Source: Paractinoplanes durhamensis (lineage in GTDB: Bacteria > Actinomycetota > Actinomycetes > Mycobacteriales > Micromonosporaceae). From it: a DNA stretch of 64,000 nucleotides. The notes beneath the pieces were generated by a model that was not told the DNA's origin, did not search any database, and saw only the letters and a program-made list of their open reading frames with translations. Made by a program: the position numbers and the translations under genes. Below are positions 43,852-52,743 of this stretch, one piece after another. Where the stretch lies: NCBI RefSeq assembly GCF_016862175.1, contig NZ_BOML01000002.1, positions 62,001 to 126,000 of the forward strand. The letters run 5' to 3'. Numbering within the stretch: position 1 is the first letter of the stretch; each line of letters begins with the position of its first letter.

Positions 43852-46737
43852 TTACGAGCAGCCCGACGTGGAGCCGCAGCCCTCACACACGTAGCAGCTG
43901 CCGGCGCGGCGCATCTTCGTGCCGCAGGTGAAGCACAGCGGTGCGTCGGCCGAGTGGCCCATCATGACCTCGAGCAACTCCGTCGACGAACCGACGCTCA
44001 CCGGCACGGCCTTCTCGGCCTCGACCGGAGCCGCGGCGATCACCTCGGCCGGTGCGGTCACCGGGGCCGACGCGGCCATGCCGGCCAGGTCGACGCCGGC
44101 CGCGGCCGCCTCGGCCGCCGCCTCCGCCTGCACCTGGGCGGCCCGCTCCTTCGCCGTGAAGATACCCAGCTCGGCGCGGGTCTCGTAGGGCAGGAAGTCG
44201 AGCGCCAGGCGACGGAAGATGTAGTCCATCACCGAGGCCGCCATGCGGACATCCGGGTCGTCGGTCATGCCGGCCGGCTCGAAGCGCATGTTGGTGAACT
44301 TGCTGATGAAGGTCTCCAGCGGCACGCCGTACTGCAGCCCTATCGAGATCGCCACCGAGAAGGCGTCCATGACGCCGGCCAGGGTGGAACCCTGCTTCGA
44401 CATCTTCAGGAAGACCTCGCCGAGGCCGTCGTCCGGGTAGGACGACGCCGTCAGGTAGCCCTCGGCGCCGCCGACCGAGAACGACACCGTCTCCGACGGG
44501 CGCTTCTTCGGCAGCCGCTTGCGGACCGGACGGTACTCGACGACCTTCTCCACGACCTTCTCGACCGCGGTGGCCGCGACGGCCGGGGTCGCCTCGACGG
44601 CGGCCGGCTTCTTCGAGGCGACCGAGAGCGGCTGGCCGACCTTGCAGTTGTCGCGGTAGATCGCGAGCGCCTTCAGGCCGAGCTTCCAGCCCTGGTAGTG
44701 GATGTTCTCGATCTCCTCGACCGTCGCCGTCTCCGGCATGTTGACGGTCTTGGAGATGGCACCCGAGATGAACGGCTGCACGGCCGCCATCATCCGCACG
44801 TGACCCATCGGAGCGATCGACCGCTCGCCCATCGCGCAGTCGAACACCGCGTAGTGCTCCGGCTTGAGGCCGGGCGCGTCGACGACGTTGCTGTGGTCGG
44901 CGATGTGCTCGACGATCGCCTCGACCTGCTCCTCGGGGTAGCCGAGGCTGCGCAGCGCGCGCGGCACCGTCTGGTTGACGATCTGCATGGAGCCGCCGCC
45001 GACCAGCTTCTTGAACTTGACCAGAGCCAGGTCGGGCTCGATGCCGGTGGTGTCGCAGTCCATCATCAGGCCGATGGTGCCGGTGGGGGCGAGCACCGAC
45101 GCCTGGGCGTTGCGCCAGCCGTTCTTCTCACCGAGCTTGTTGCCGGCCTGCCACTGCTTGGTGGCCTCGCGGACGATCTCGATGGCCACCGTGTTGGTGG
45201 TCTTGATCTCGTCGTTGGCGGCGGCGTGCTTGCGCATGACGCGCTTGTGCGCCTCGGCGTTGCGGGCATAGCCCTCGTACGCCCCGACGACGCCGGCCAG
45301 CTCGGCCGAACGGCGGTAGGCGGTGCCGGTCATCAGCGAGGTGATGGCGGCGGCGACCCCGCGGCCACCCTCCGAGTCATAGGGCAGACCCGAAGCCATC
45401 AGCAGTGCGCCGATGTTGGCGTAGCCGATGCCCAGCTGCCGGTAGGCCCGGGTGGTGACGCCGATCTTCTCGGTCGGGAAGTCGGCGAACGAGATCGAGA
45501 TCTCCATCGCGGTGATGATGAACTCGACGCTCTTGACGAACTTCGCCACCTCGAAGCCGCCGTCGGCCTTGAGGAACTTCATCAGGTTGAGCGAGGCCAG
45601 GTTGCAGGACGAGTCGTCCAGCGACATGTACTCCGAGCACGGGTTGGACGCGGTGATCCGGCCGGTCTCGGGGTTGGTGTGCCAGTCGTTGATGACGTCG
45701 TCGTACTGCATGCCGGGGTCGGCACACTCCCACGCCGCCTGGGCGATGTCGCGGAAGAGCTTCTTCGCGTCGACCCGCTCGATCTCCTCGCCGTGCAGCC
45801 GGCCGCGGAGGGCGAAGTCGGTGCCCTCCTCGTACGCCCGCATGAACTCGTCGCTGACCCGCACCGAGTTGTTGGCGTTCTGATACTGCACGCTGACGAT
45901 GTCGGCGCCGCCCAGGTCCATGTCGAAGCCGGCGTCCCGCAGCGCGCGGATCTTGTTCTCCTCGCGCGCCTTGGTGGTGACGAACTCCTCGATGTCCGGG
46001 TGGTCGACGTCGAGGATGACCATCTTGGCGGCCCGGCGGGTGGCACCGCCGGACTTGATGGTGCCCGCGCTGGCGTCGGCGCCGCGCATGAAGCTCACCG
46101 GTCCGCTGGCGGTCCCCCCGGACGACAGCAGTTCCTTCGACGAGCGGATGCGGGACAGGTTGACGCCGGAGCCGGAGCCGCCCTTGAAGATCAGCCCCTC
46201 CTCCTTGTACCAATCCAGGATGGAGTCCATCGAGTCGTCGACCGACAGGATGAAGCAGGCGCTGACCTGCTGCGGCGACTTGGTGCCGACGTTGAACCAG
46301 ACCGGCGAGTTGAAGCTGAACACCTGGTGCAGCAGCATCCAGGTCAGCTCGTGGTCGAACAGCTCGGCGTCCGCCTTGGTGGCGAAGTAGCCGTTCTTCT
46401 CGCCGGCCTTGCGGTAGGTCGAGACGACCCGGTCGATGAGCTGCTTGAGCGACCACTCGCGGTCCGCGGTGCCGACCGCGCCGCGGAAGTACTTGGTGGT
46501 GACGATGTTCGCCGCGTTCACGCTCCAGAACCCGGGATATTCCACGCCACGCTGCTCGAAGTTGATCGAGCCATCCCGCCAGTTCGTCATGACGACGTCG
46601 CGGCGCTCCCACTCCACCTCGTCGTACGGGTGGACGCCCTCGGTCGTCCAGACCCGCTCGACACGCAGCCCCCCGGCGGGCGCGCTGCCGTTCGCACGAC
46701 TGCGCTGCCGACCTGCTGTGATGCCGTCCCCGGCCAT
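43852..46737 (-). CDS. nrdJ: Adenosylcobalamin-dependent class II ribonucleoside-diphosphate reductase
   Basis: 961 residues, the size of actinobacterial NrdJ. It reduces ribonucleotides to deoxyribonucleotides using B12 as radical source, independent of oxygen. Conserved parts: FNSPVWFNVG, the redox Cys in QQVSACFILSVDDSM, KGGSGSGVNLS, the active-site NPCSEYMSLDDSSCNLASLN and PTGTIGLMMDCDTTGIEPD. The last 40 residues form a Cys-rich tail (CFTCGTKM, CYVCEGCGS) used to re-reduce the active site or bind zinc. It lies 30 bases after nrdR. The ATG at 46737 has a GGGGGAG site. Confidence 0.96.
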   Translation of the reverse strand: MAGDGITAGRQRSRANGSAPAGGLRVERVWTTEGVHPYDEVEWERRDVVMTNWRDGSINFEQRGVEYPGFWSVNAANIVTTKYFRGAVGTADREWSLKQLIDRVVSTYRKAGEKNGYFATKADAELFDHELTWMLLHQVFSFNSPVWFNVGTKSPQQVSACFILSVDDSMDSILDWYKEEGLIFKGGSGSGVNLSRIRSSKELLSSGGTASGPVSFMRGADASAGTIKSGGATRRAAKMVILDVDHPDIEEFVTTKAREENKIRALRDAGFDMDLGGADIVSVQYQNANNSVRVSDEFMRAYEEGTDFALRGRLHGEEIERVDAKKLFRDIAQAAWECADPGMQYDDVINDWHTNPETGRITASNPCSEYMSLDDSSCNLASLNLMKFLKADGGFEVAKFVKSVEFIITAMEISISFADFPTEKIGVTTRAYRQLGIGYANIGALLMASGLPYDSEGGRGVAAAITSLMTGTAYRRSAELAGVVGAYEGYARNAEAHKRVMRKHAAANDEIKTTNTVAIEIVREATKQWQAGNKLGEKNGWRNAQASVLAPTGTIGLMMDCDTTGIEPDLALVKFKKLVGGGSMQIVNQTVPRALRSLGYPEEQVEAIVEHIADHSNVVDAPGLKPEHYAVFDCAMGERSIAPMGHVRMMAAVQPFISGAISKTVNMPETATVEEIENIHYQGWKLGLKALAIYRDNCKVGQPLSVASKKPAAVEATPAVAATAVEKVVEKVVEYRPVRKRLPKKRPSETVSFSVGGAEGYLTASSYPDDGLGEVFLKMSKQGSTLAGVMDAFSVAISIGLQYGVPLETFISKFTNMRFEPAGMTDDPDVRMAASVMDYIFRRLALDFLPYETRAELGIFTAKERAAQVQAEAAAEAAAAGVDLAGMAASAPVTAPAEVIAAAPVEAEKAVPVSVGSSTELLEVMMGHSADAPLCFTCGTKMRRAGSCYVCEGCGSTSGCS

Positions 46738-46767
46738 ACTGCTCCCCCTCGTCGAAACTGCTCGTCT

Positions 46768-47268
46768 TTACTTGATCTTGGGCGCCTGGCCCGCCGAGAC
46801 GGCCGCCGCCGCCTCGCGCTGAACCGTCGCCTCGCGCAGCGCGACAATTTCCTTCTCGAACTCGTCGAGCGAGTCGAAGGCCTTGTAGACGCTGGCGAAT
46901 CGGAGATAAGCCACCTGGTCGAGCTCCCGGAGCGGGACGAGGATCGCGAGACCCACCTCATGGCTGGGGATCTCTGCCGCACCCTTGGCCCGGATCGTCT
47001 CCTCGACCTTCTGCGCGAGCAGTGCGATCGAGTCCTCGTCCACGGGCCGGCCCTGGCAGGCCTTGCGGACCCCGCTCATGATCTTCGTCCGGCTGAAGGG
47101 CTCGGTCACGCCGCTGCGCTTCACGACGGCGAGAACTGCCTCCTCGACCGTGGTGAACCGCTTGCCGCACTCCGGGCACGAGCGACGCCGACGGATCAGA
47201 GCTCCGTCGTCGGCCTCACGCGAGTCGACCACGCGCGAATCGGCATGGCGACAGTACGGGCAGCGCAC
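46768..47268 (-). CDS. nrdR: Transcriptional repressor NrdR
   Basis: 166 residues, GTG start. The N-terminal zinc ribbon [18 protein letters not shown] with CPECGKRF binds DNA; the following ATP-cone (about 48-138) senses ATP/dATP. NrdR represses ribonucleotide reductase genes when dATP is high. It is the first gene of an operon with nrdJ, and a matching NrdR box lies about 140 bases upstream, so it should control itself and nrdJ. The C-terminal 20 residues are an Ala-rich extension common in actinobacteria. Confidence 0.95.
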   Translation of the reverse strand: MRCPYCRHADSRVVDSREADDGALIRRRRSCPECGKRFTTVEEAVLAVVKRSGVTEPFSRTKIMSGVRKACQGRPVDEDSIALLAQKVEETIRAKGAAEIPSHEVGLAILVPLRELDQVAYLRFASVYKAFDSLDEFEKEIVALREATVQREAAAAVSAGQAPKIK

Positions 47269-47409
47269 CGCGATCTCCTTCCGGAACTCTCCCCCAATGG
47301 TGCTCCGGGCACGCCAAAAACGACGTCGCTAACTGTGCGCCGCCGTCAACAGCCTGTGGATAACCGGGGGAGAGAAACCCCAACCAGTGGATGACTTACA
47401 CCCTTGTAA

Positions 47410-47425
47410 CTACTATATGTTGGGG
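47410..47425 (-). promoter_or_regulatory. NrdR box overlapping the nrdRJ -10 region
   Basis: The core CTATATGTTG (47413-47422) agrees with the NrdR consensus CwAtATaTwG at nine of ten positions. On the nrdRJ strand the same bases give TATAGT (47417-47412), a good -10 element, so repressor and polymerase would compete. A neighbouring TTACA-CCCT-TGTAA palindrome (47396-47409) may be part of a second site. Confidence 0.7.
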
Positions 47426-47557
47426 TAGACGCTAGGCCCATGCGGACGCGGGCGCAAGCTAAGAGCGTGCCGACGCGCCGTATTTTCCGCCTCAACACGT
47501 GCGGTGTACCGGCGACTACGGACGGCGGCCCTTCGTCACATTTGGACGGCCACTAAA

Positions 47558-47878
47558 TCACGTTCGCGGCAAGATCAACGTCTGGCCGGGGGTCAAGGTC
47601 GAGTCGTCCAGGTGGTTGATCCGGCGGATCTCGGCGACCGCATCCCGGCCGTCCCAGCGGGGGCGCACGCGGGTCGCGATGTCCCACAGCGTGTCGCCCT
47701 GCTCGACGGTGATCGTCGGTGGCGCGGAGGCCGGCTGATCGTCCGCCCGCGACGCGGTGGTGAACAACACGGCGCTCGCCAGCGAGGCGACCAGCACCAG
47801 GAGAACCAGCACCACGGCCCGCCCGCGCCGCGTCAGCCGCAGCGGCGGCTCGACCTGCCGAATGTCGTGCGCCACCAT
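47558..47878 (-). CDS. LysM-domain membrane protein, probable SOS-linked division regulator
   Basis: 106 residues. A basic N-terminus, one membrane helix (about 19-42, [20 protein letters not shown]) and a C-terminal LysM domain (about 54-104, [28 protein letters not shown]) put the peptidoglycan-binding part outside the membrane. Its size, fold and position next to and divergent from lexA match the YneA type, small proteins that delay cell division during DNA damage. LexA boxes lie in the shared promoter region. The SOS role is inferred from context. ATG at 47878. Confidence 0.85.
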   Translation of the reverse strand: MVAHDIRQVEPPLRLTRRGRAVVLVLLVLVASLASAVLFTTASRADDQPASAPPTITVEQGDTLWDIATRVRPRWDGRDAVAEIRRINHLDDSTLTPGQTLILPRT

Positions 47879-47918
47879 GCCGACCCCCTCCGAAGACCCC
47901 GGTAGGACACCCGTTCGA

Positions 47919-47934
47919 TCGAACGCCCGTACGA
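47919..47934. promoter_or_regulatory. LexA (SOS) box 1
   Basis: TCGAACGCCCGTACGA matches the actinobacterial SOS consensus TCGAAC-N4-GTTCGA with one mismatch. It lies 41 bases before the LysM gene start and about 210 bases before lexA. A larger perfect palindrome CGTTCGATCGAACG (47912-47925) overlaps it. Confidence 0.75.
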
Positions 47935-47942
47935 CGGTCTAT

Positions 47943-47958
47943 CAGAACACGCGTACGG
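47943..47958. promoter_or_regulatory. Possible second LexA box
   Basis: CAGAACACGCGTACGG keeps GAAC-N4-GT and the final CG of the SOS consensus, 24 bases from box 1 (center to center). It is weaker. It is followed by a perfect hairpin CGGAAGT/ACTTCCG (47956-47974). Confidence 0.4.
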
Positions 47959-48140
47959 AAGTCGAGCACTTCCGAGCGACACGCCGGAAGAAAGTCGTAC
48001 AGATGTTTGAATATGTCGCACCCCGCGATTATGTTTTCCCGTCAAGAGGGGTCAGCCGGACAAACGCCATCCCCACGGCGAGACCCGGCACCGCGAGCGC
48101 ACCACGTGCCGACAGGCACTGGCCGACAGGAAGGGCGGAC

Positions 48141-48902
48141 GTGTCGACCGACGACCGGACCAGCCGGCAACAACAGATCTCCCAACGCCGCTCACCGACG
48201 CGGGCGCGCGGTGACGGAGCACCTCAGCTGCGCGCCGTCACACCCGTGGTCAGCCACTTCCCCGACCTGGTGACCGCCGACCTCACCGCCCGGCAGCGGC
48301 GCATCCTGGAGTTCATCCGCAGCTGGGGCGAGCAGTACGGTTACCCGCCGAGCGTCCGCGAGATCGGCGAGGCGGTCGGCCTGGTTTCCCCGTCCAGCGT
48401 CGCCTACCAGCTGAAAGCCCTCGAACAGAAGGGCTTCCTGCGCCGCGATCCCAACCGCCCCCGAGCCGTCGACGTGCGCGCCCCCAGCGAGATGGTCGAC
48501 GACGAGGCCCTGCGCCACGCCCGCCCGCAGCCCGCCTACGTGCCGCTGCTCGGCCGGATCGCGGCCGGCGGTCCGATCCTGGCCGAGCAGGCGGTCGAGG
48601 AGTTCTTCCCGCTGCCGCGCGAGCTGGTCGGCGAGGGCGACGTCTTCATGCTCGAGGTCAAGGGCGACTCGATGATCGACGCGGCCATCTGCAACGGCGA
48701 CTGGGTGGTGGTCCGCCAGCAGCCCAACGCGAACGCCGGCGACATCGTCGCCGCGATGATCGACGGCGAGGCCACGGTCAAGAGCTACCGCCAGCGCGAC
48801 GGCCACGTCTGGCTGATGCCCGCCAACCCGGCTTTCGACCCGATCCCGGGCGACGACGCGACGATCATGGGCCGGGTGGTTGCGGTCCTGCGCCGCGTCT
48901 GA
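48141..48902 (+). CDS. lexA: SOS repressor LexA
   Basis: 253 residues from the GTG at 48141, with AGGAAGG about seven bases upstream. A variable N-terminal leader (1-45) precedes the winged HTH ([39 protein letters not shown]). The S24 protease domain has the self-cleavage Ala-Gly in RIAAGGP, nucleophile Ser in [11 protein letters not shown] and catalytic Lys in GEATVKSY. RecA filaments trigger self-cleavage and so SOS induction. recA and recX are not in the window. Terminator hairpin at 49023-49051. Confidence 0.96.
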   Translation: MSTDDRTSRQQQISQRRSPTRARGDGAPQLRAVTPVVSHFPDLVTADLTARQRRILEFIRSWGEQYGYPPSVREIGEAVGLVSPSSVAYQLKALEQKGFLRRDPNRPRAVDVRAPSEMVDDEALRHARPQPAYVPLLGRIAAGGPILAEQAVEEFFPLPRELVGEGDVFMLEVKGDSMIDAAICNGDWVVVRQQPNANAGDIVAAMIDGEATVKSYRQRDGHVWLMPANPAFDPIPGDDATIMGRVVAVLRRV

Positions 48903-48974
48903 CCAAACCCCAGATCCGAAAAGTACGACATAGCACGAGTCCCCAAGTCAGCGGCAACGCCAGCCGGCACTAAA

Positions 48975-49009
48975 GGCCGTCCCCGGCCACCGGCCCGGCC
49001 CCGCTGGTA
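48975..49009. repeat. 35-bp dispersed GC-rich element, copy A
   Basis: A 35-base stretch beginning GGCCGTCCCCGGC and ending CGGCCCGGCCCCGCTGGTA, downstream of lexA, agrees at 31 of 35 positions with 54277-54311 downstream of the malic enzyme gene. Both follow a rightward gene. Confidence 0.45.
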
Positions 49010-49022
49010 ACGCTCACCCCAA

Positions 49023-49051
49023 CCGCCCGATGGCCTACGGCCATCGGGCGG
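49023..49051 (+). terminator. lexA terminator hairpin
   Basis: CCGCCCGATGGCC (49023-49035) pairs perfectly with GGCCATCGGGCGG (49039-49051) around a 3-base TAC loop, 120 bases after the lexA stop. It lies within the 433-base gap 48903-49335, which otherwise holds a dispersed element, a direct repeat and a second terminator but no gene. Confidence 0.75.
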
Positions 49052-49076
49052 CGAGCGCTTCCGCAAAGACCTTCGT

Positions 49077-49142
49077 CGAGGCCCCGGCCGCCGCCCCAGC
49101 TCTGCTCACCGCGAGGCCCCCGCCGCCGCCCCAGCTCTGCTC
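49077..49142. repeat. 31-bp direct repeat in the lexA downstream gap
   Basis: Two copies with a 35-base period (49077-49107 and 49112-49142), identical except for one base; each contains GCCGCCGCCCCAGCTCTGCT. Nothing similar is seen in the flanking genes. Confidence 0.8.
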
Positions 49143-49283
49143 CATAGCGATCTTGTCGACTTCGCGCACTTTCCGGACGCAAAATAATCAAGATCCGCGG
49201 TTCGTGGTCCGCGGACCACGGGCTGTCGGCAGCCAAAGGCCCCAGGCTGCCGCGCGCACGTTTGTGGATGGGTAGACGACGAA

Positions 49284-49307
49284 AGGCCGGCCCGTCGGGG
49301 CCGGCCT
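49284..49307 (-). terminator. Hairpin terminator of the secreted propeller gene
   Basis: AGGCCGGCCC (49284-49293) pairs with GGGCCGGCCT (49298-49307) around GTCG. On the minus strand it is followed by TTTCGTC and lies 29 bases after the stop at 49336. Confidence 0.8.
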
Positions 49308-49335
49308 CTCGTCTGTTGTTCGGTGGCTCGGTTGG

Positions 49336-51090
49336 TCAGCGGCGGTAGCCGGGGTTGTCGAAGCGGCCCTCGGGGCGGCCGTTGCGGTCGGCGTAGCCGT
49401 CGCCGCGCTGGGGCGGACGGCCCTGGCCGCCGCCGGGCTGGCCGTAGCCGCCCGGTGCGCGCGGCGGGCCCTGGGCCGGGCGCGGCCCCTGACCCTGCGG
49501 TGGGCGTGGCCCCTGAGCCTGGCCGCCACCGCCGCCCTGGCCGGGCGGACCGGCCGGACGCTGCGGGCGCTGGCCCTGCTGCGGGCCGCGCGGCGGCTGG
49601 CCGTACTGCTGACCACCACCACCGCCGCCGCCGTAGACCGGGCCACCGCGGCCGGGCTGCTGCTGCGGGCCCCGGGCCGGCTGGCCGGGCTGCTGCTGCG
49701 GGCCACGCGGCGGCTGGCCGGGCTGTTGCTGCGGGCCACGCGGCGGCTGGCCACCCTGCGGCGGGCGGCCGTACTGCTGGCCGCCACCGCCGCCGCCGGC
49801 GCCGTAGACCGGGCCGCTGCGGTTGGGGTTTCCGCCGCCGGGGCCGTAGCCGGGCGGGGCCGGGCCGGAGCGGGCACCGCCGTAGACGCCGTTACGTTGC
49901 GGGACGCCGCCGACGCCGATCAACTCGGTCTCGGGGTCGCCGGGCTCCGGCGAATCGTCGCCGGCCCAGGCGGGCTGCGAAGCCACCCGCTTGCGGTGCC
50001 CGCGGATGCCGAAGATGCCGACCGCGACCAGGATCAGGCCGAGCACGCCGATGCCGCCGACCGCGTACGTGATCTGGTCGATGGTCAGGTCCGAATACCA
50101 GGCGTTGCCGGACCCGCCGGCGCCACCGCTCGACGCCTTCTTGATCGTCGCCACCGTGGTGGCCGGCGTGTATTTCAGGATGCTGTTGGCCGCCTCGGTG
50201 TCACCGCTCATGTCGGAGACGGTGTAGAAGAGGCTGCCGTCGGCGCTGTAGGTGATCGCCTCGCCGAGCGTCTCGTTCGGCAGGCCGGTGGTGCGCGGCT
50301 TGCCCTTCAGCAGCGCGGAAAGCACGTCGCCGCCGGTGACGTCCCACTCCAGGGCGTCGGTGTAGGTGCGGAGCACGACCTTCGAGCCGTCCGGCGAGAT
50401 CGCACCGCCGTCGATGGTCTTGTTACCGATCCGGCCGTACGGGTTGGCCGCGGTCTCGGTCGCGTTGACCTTGAGCTCGCCGACCTTCTTCAGCGGGACG
50501 CCGACCTCGTTGTTGGTCTTCAGCGCCGCCGACGGCTGGTAGATCGAGGCCGCCTTACCGATCTCCTTGGTGATGATCAGCGGGATGTTGTCGCCGGTCA
50601 GCAGCAGCGCCTCGGCGTCGTGATTGTCACCGTCGGGATAGGACACCCGGTGGATCGCCGGCTTCTTCGACCCGTCGACCGGCATCGTCCACAGCGTGAG
50701 ACTGGGGCGCCGGCTGTCCTTGTCGTAGTCGTTGTCGCCGATGTCGGCGATCCACAGCGTCTTCTTGTCCGACGAGAGGATCAGGTCTTCCGGGTCGCGC
50801 GGGCCCTTGCCGCTGTACGACTGCTCATCGACGACCTTGCACTTGGTGTCGAGGAAGAAGATCTTCTGATGGGTCGCAATGTTCGTGCTGTCGTTGATCA
50901 CGATGAAGCCGGTGCTGGTGGCCACCATGCCGGACAGCTCGTCCAGCCTCGGGTCGGTGATCTTGCAGACCGACTTTCCCGCGGTCGCCTTCACGCTGAC
51001 CGTGGGATCGGGATCATCCGCAAACGCACTGGACGGACCGACCATCACCAGCCCAATGGCTGCAACAGCCGGAAACACGAGACGCCGCAT
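49336..51090 (-). CDS. Membrane-anchored beta-propeller-like protein with Gly/Pro/Gln-rich cytoplasmic tail
   Basis: 584 residues. A Sec signal (1-24, ending SSAFAD) leads to an extracellular domain of about 300 residues with repeated beta-strand motifs (DPEDLILSSDKKTLWIADIGD, HDAEALLLTGDNIPLIITKE, GEAITYSADGSLFYTVSD) like a propeller. One membrane helix lies near 345-367, followed by a basic RGHRKR stop-transfer. The last 200 residues are low-complexity: Gly runs with QQYG and repeated PPRGPQQQPGQ units. Sensing outside and contacting partners inside is a reasonable guess. No enzyme motif is seen. Confidence 0.75.
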   Translation of the reverse strand: MRRLVFPAVAAIGLVMVGPSSAFADDPDPTVSVKATAGKSVCKITDPRLDELSGMVATSTGFIVINDSTNIATHQKIFFLDTKCKVVDEQSYSGKGPRDPEDLILSSDKKTLWIADIGDNDYDKDSRRPSLTLWTMPVDGSKKPAIHRVSYPDGDNHDAEALLLTGDNIPLIITKEIGKAASIYQPSAALKTNNEVGVPLKKVGELKVNATETAANPYGRIGNKTIDGGAISPDGSKVVLRTYTDALEWDVTGGDVLSALLKGKPRTTGLPNETLGEAITYSADGSLFYTVSDMSGDTEAANSILKYTPATTVATIKKASSGGAGGSGNAWYSDLTIDQITYAVGGIGVLGLILVAVGIFGIRGHRKRVASQPAWAGDDSPEPGDPETELIGVGGVPQRNGVYGGARSGPAPPGYGPGGGNPNRSGPVYGAGGGGGGQQYGRPPQGGQPPRGPQQQPGQPPRGPQQQPGQPARGPQQQPGRGGPVYGGGGGGGQQYGQPPRGPQQGQRPQRPAGPPGQGGGGGQAQGPRPPQGQGPRPAQGPPRAPGGYGQPGGGQGRPPQRGDGYADRNGRPEGRFDNPGYRR

Positions 51091-51162
51091 CCGATCAGTG
51101 TCGCATGCGGCGTCCCGTACCGGTGTTACGCGTGGATCAACCCAGGTCAGGGGTATCCACTC

Positions 51163-52572
51163 TCAGTTGCGGAACGACTCCAGCTCGGCAGCGAGGTGCT
51201 CGCTGACCCGGATCTGTAGCTCGGTGCCCTCATCCGTATAGCGGGTGTTGAGTACCTGACCGGTCCGATGAATCCGGGCGACCAGGTCACCCCGGTCATA
51301 CGGAAGGAGGACCCGCAGGTCCACCGCCGGGCGTGGCAACCGCTCGGCGATCGCCACGTGCAACTCGGCGATGCCGGCCCCGCTGCGCGCCGACACGAAG
51401 ATCGCGTCCGGCCAGGTGCGCTTGAGCCGGAGAACGGTCTCCTCGTCGGCGGCGTCCATCTTGTTGATGACCAGCAGCTCGGGGATCCGGTCGGCACCGA
51501 CCTCGCCGAGCACCTCGCGGACGGCGCTGACCTGACCCTCGGGGTCGGGATGCGCGCCGTCGACCACGTGCACGACCAGATCGGATTCGGCCACCTCCTC
51601 CAGCGTCGAGCGGAACGCCTCGACGATCTGGTGCGGCAGATGCCGGACGAACCCCACGGTGTCGGACAGGGTGAACACCCGCCCGTCCTCGGCCGCGGTG
51701 CGCCGGGTGGTCGGGTCGAGCGTGGCGAACAGGGCATTTTCCACCAGCACCCCGGCCTGGGTCAGCCGGTTGAGCAGGCTGGACTTGCCGGCGTTGGTGT
51801 AGCCGGCGATCGCCACGGCGGGGACGCCACTCGCCTGGCGGCGGGACCGCTTGGTCTGGCGTACGGTCCGCATGCCCTTGATCTCGCGCTTGAGGCGCGA
51901 GATGCGGGTGTTGATCCGGCGCCGGTCGGTCTCGAGCTTGGTCTCACCGGGACCACGCGTGCCGACGCCGCCGCCTCCGGAACCGCCGGCGCCACCGCCC
52001 TGCCGGGACAGCGACTCACCCCAGCCGCGCAGTCGCGGCAGAAGGTATTGCAGCTGGGCCAGCTCGACCTGCGCCTTGCCCTCTTTGCTCTTCGCGTGCT
52101 GGGCGAAGATGTCGAGGATCAGCGCGGTCCGGTCGACGACCTTGACCTTGACCTGTGACTCCAGCTTGCGGAGCTGGGACGGGGACAGCTCGCCGTCGCA
52201 GATGACCGTGTCGGCGCCGGTGGACAGAACCACGTCCCGCAGCTCGTCGACCTTGCCCCGGCCGATGAAGGTGGCCGCGTCGGGCCGGCTTCGCCGCTGG
52301 ATCAGGCCTTCGAGCACCTGCGAACCGGCCGTCTCGGCCAGCGCGGCGAGCTCGGTCAGTGAATTGTCGGCGTCCTCGACGCTGCCCTCGGTCCAGACGC
52401 CGACCAGCACGACCCGCTCGAGGCGGAGCTGCCTGTACTCGACCTCGGTGACATCGGTGAGCTCGGTGGACAGGCCGGCGACCCGGCGCAGCGAATGGCG
52501 CTCCTCAAGCTCGAGATCGCCCGTGGTCGGGTCGAGCTCGTCAAGGACGGGTGCCTGGTAGATGTCTCGCAA
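51163..52572 (-). CDS. hflX: Ribosome-splitting GTPase HflX
   Basis: 469 residues. The TTG at 52572 is chosen because GAGGAGG precedes it by six bases; a longer frame to 52620 lacks such a site. The N-terminal HflX domain (about 40-205) has [11 protein letters not shown] and [18 protein letters not shown]. The glycine-rich [20 protein letters not shown] leads to the GTPase domain: G1 [10 protein letters not shown]3 DTVGF, G4 NKMD, G5 SARSG. HflX rescues stalled or heat-damaged ribosomes by splitting subunits. It is a single gene, divergent from the malic enzyme gene. Confidence 0.95.
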   Translation of the reverse strand: MRDIYQAPVLDELDPTTGDLELEERHSLRRVAGLSTELTDVTEVEYRQLRLERVVLVGVWTEGSVEDADNSLTELAALAETAGSQVLEGLIQRRSRPDAATFIGRGKVDELRDVVLSTGADTVICDGELSPSQLRKLESQVKVKVVDRTALILDIFAQHAKSKEGKAQVELAQLQYLLPRLRGWGESLSRQGGGAGGSGGGGVGTRGPGETKLETDRRRINTRISRLKREIKGMRTVRQTKRSRRQASGVPAVAIAGYTNAGKSSLLNRLTQAGVLVENALFATLDPTTRRTAAEDGRVFTLSDTVGFVRHLPHQIVEAFRSTLEEVAESDLVVHVVDGAHPDPEGQVSAVREVLGEVGADRIPELLVINKMDAADEETVLRLKRTWPDAIFVSARSGAGIAELHVAIAERLPRPAVDLRVLLPYDRGDLVARIHRTGQVLNTRYTDEGTELQIRVSEHLAAELESFRN

Positions 52573-52743
52573 AAGTGACCTCCTCCGCCCGATCGTGGCA
52601 CGTCGCCGCAGCGGGCGCATCTACATAAGCGGGCCAGCCGTTGACTGACGGTGTTCGGACCAGTAGTAACCACCGGATTGGAAACCACTATTCCGGACGC
52701 GCAAGAATGCGATGAAGCACTTGCCGACGTCGGAGGACACACC

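Noticed and set aside
43954..47394. A 1146-codon open frame antisense to nrdJ and nrdR
   Set aside because: Same shadow effect; nrdJ and nrdR on the other strand have full motifs and ribosome-binding sites.
47269..47557. A possible cobalamin riboswitch ahead of the B12-dependent reductase operon
   Set aside because: No B12-box-like core or the expected long paired leader was seen; only the NrdR box is supported.
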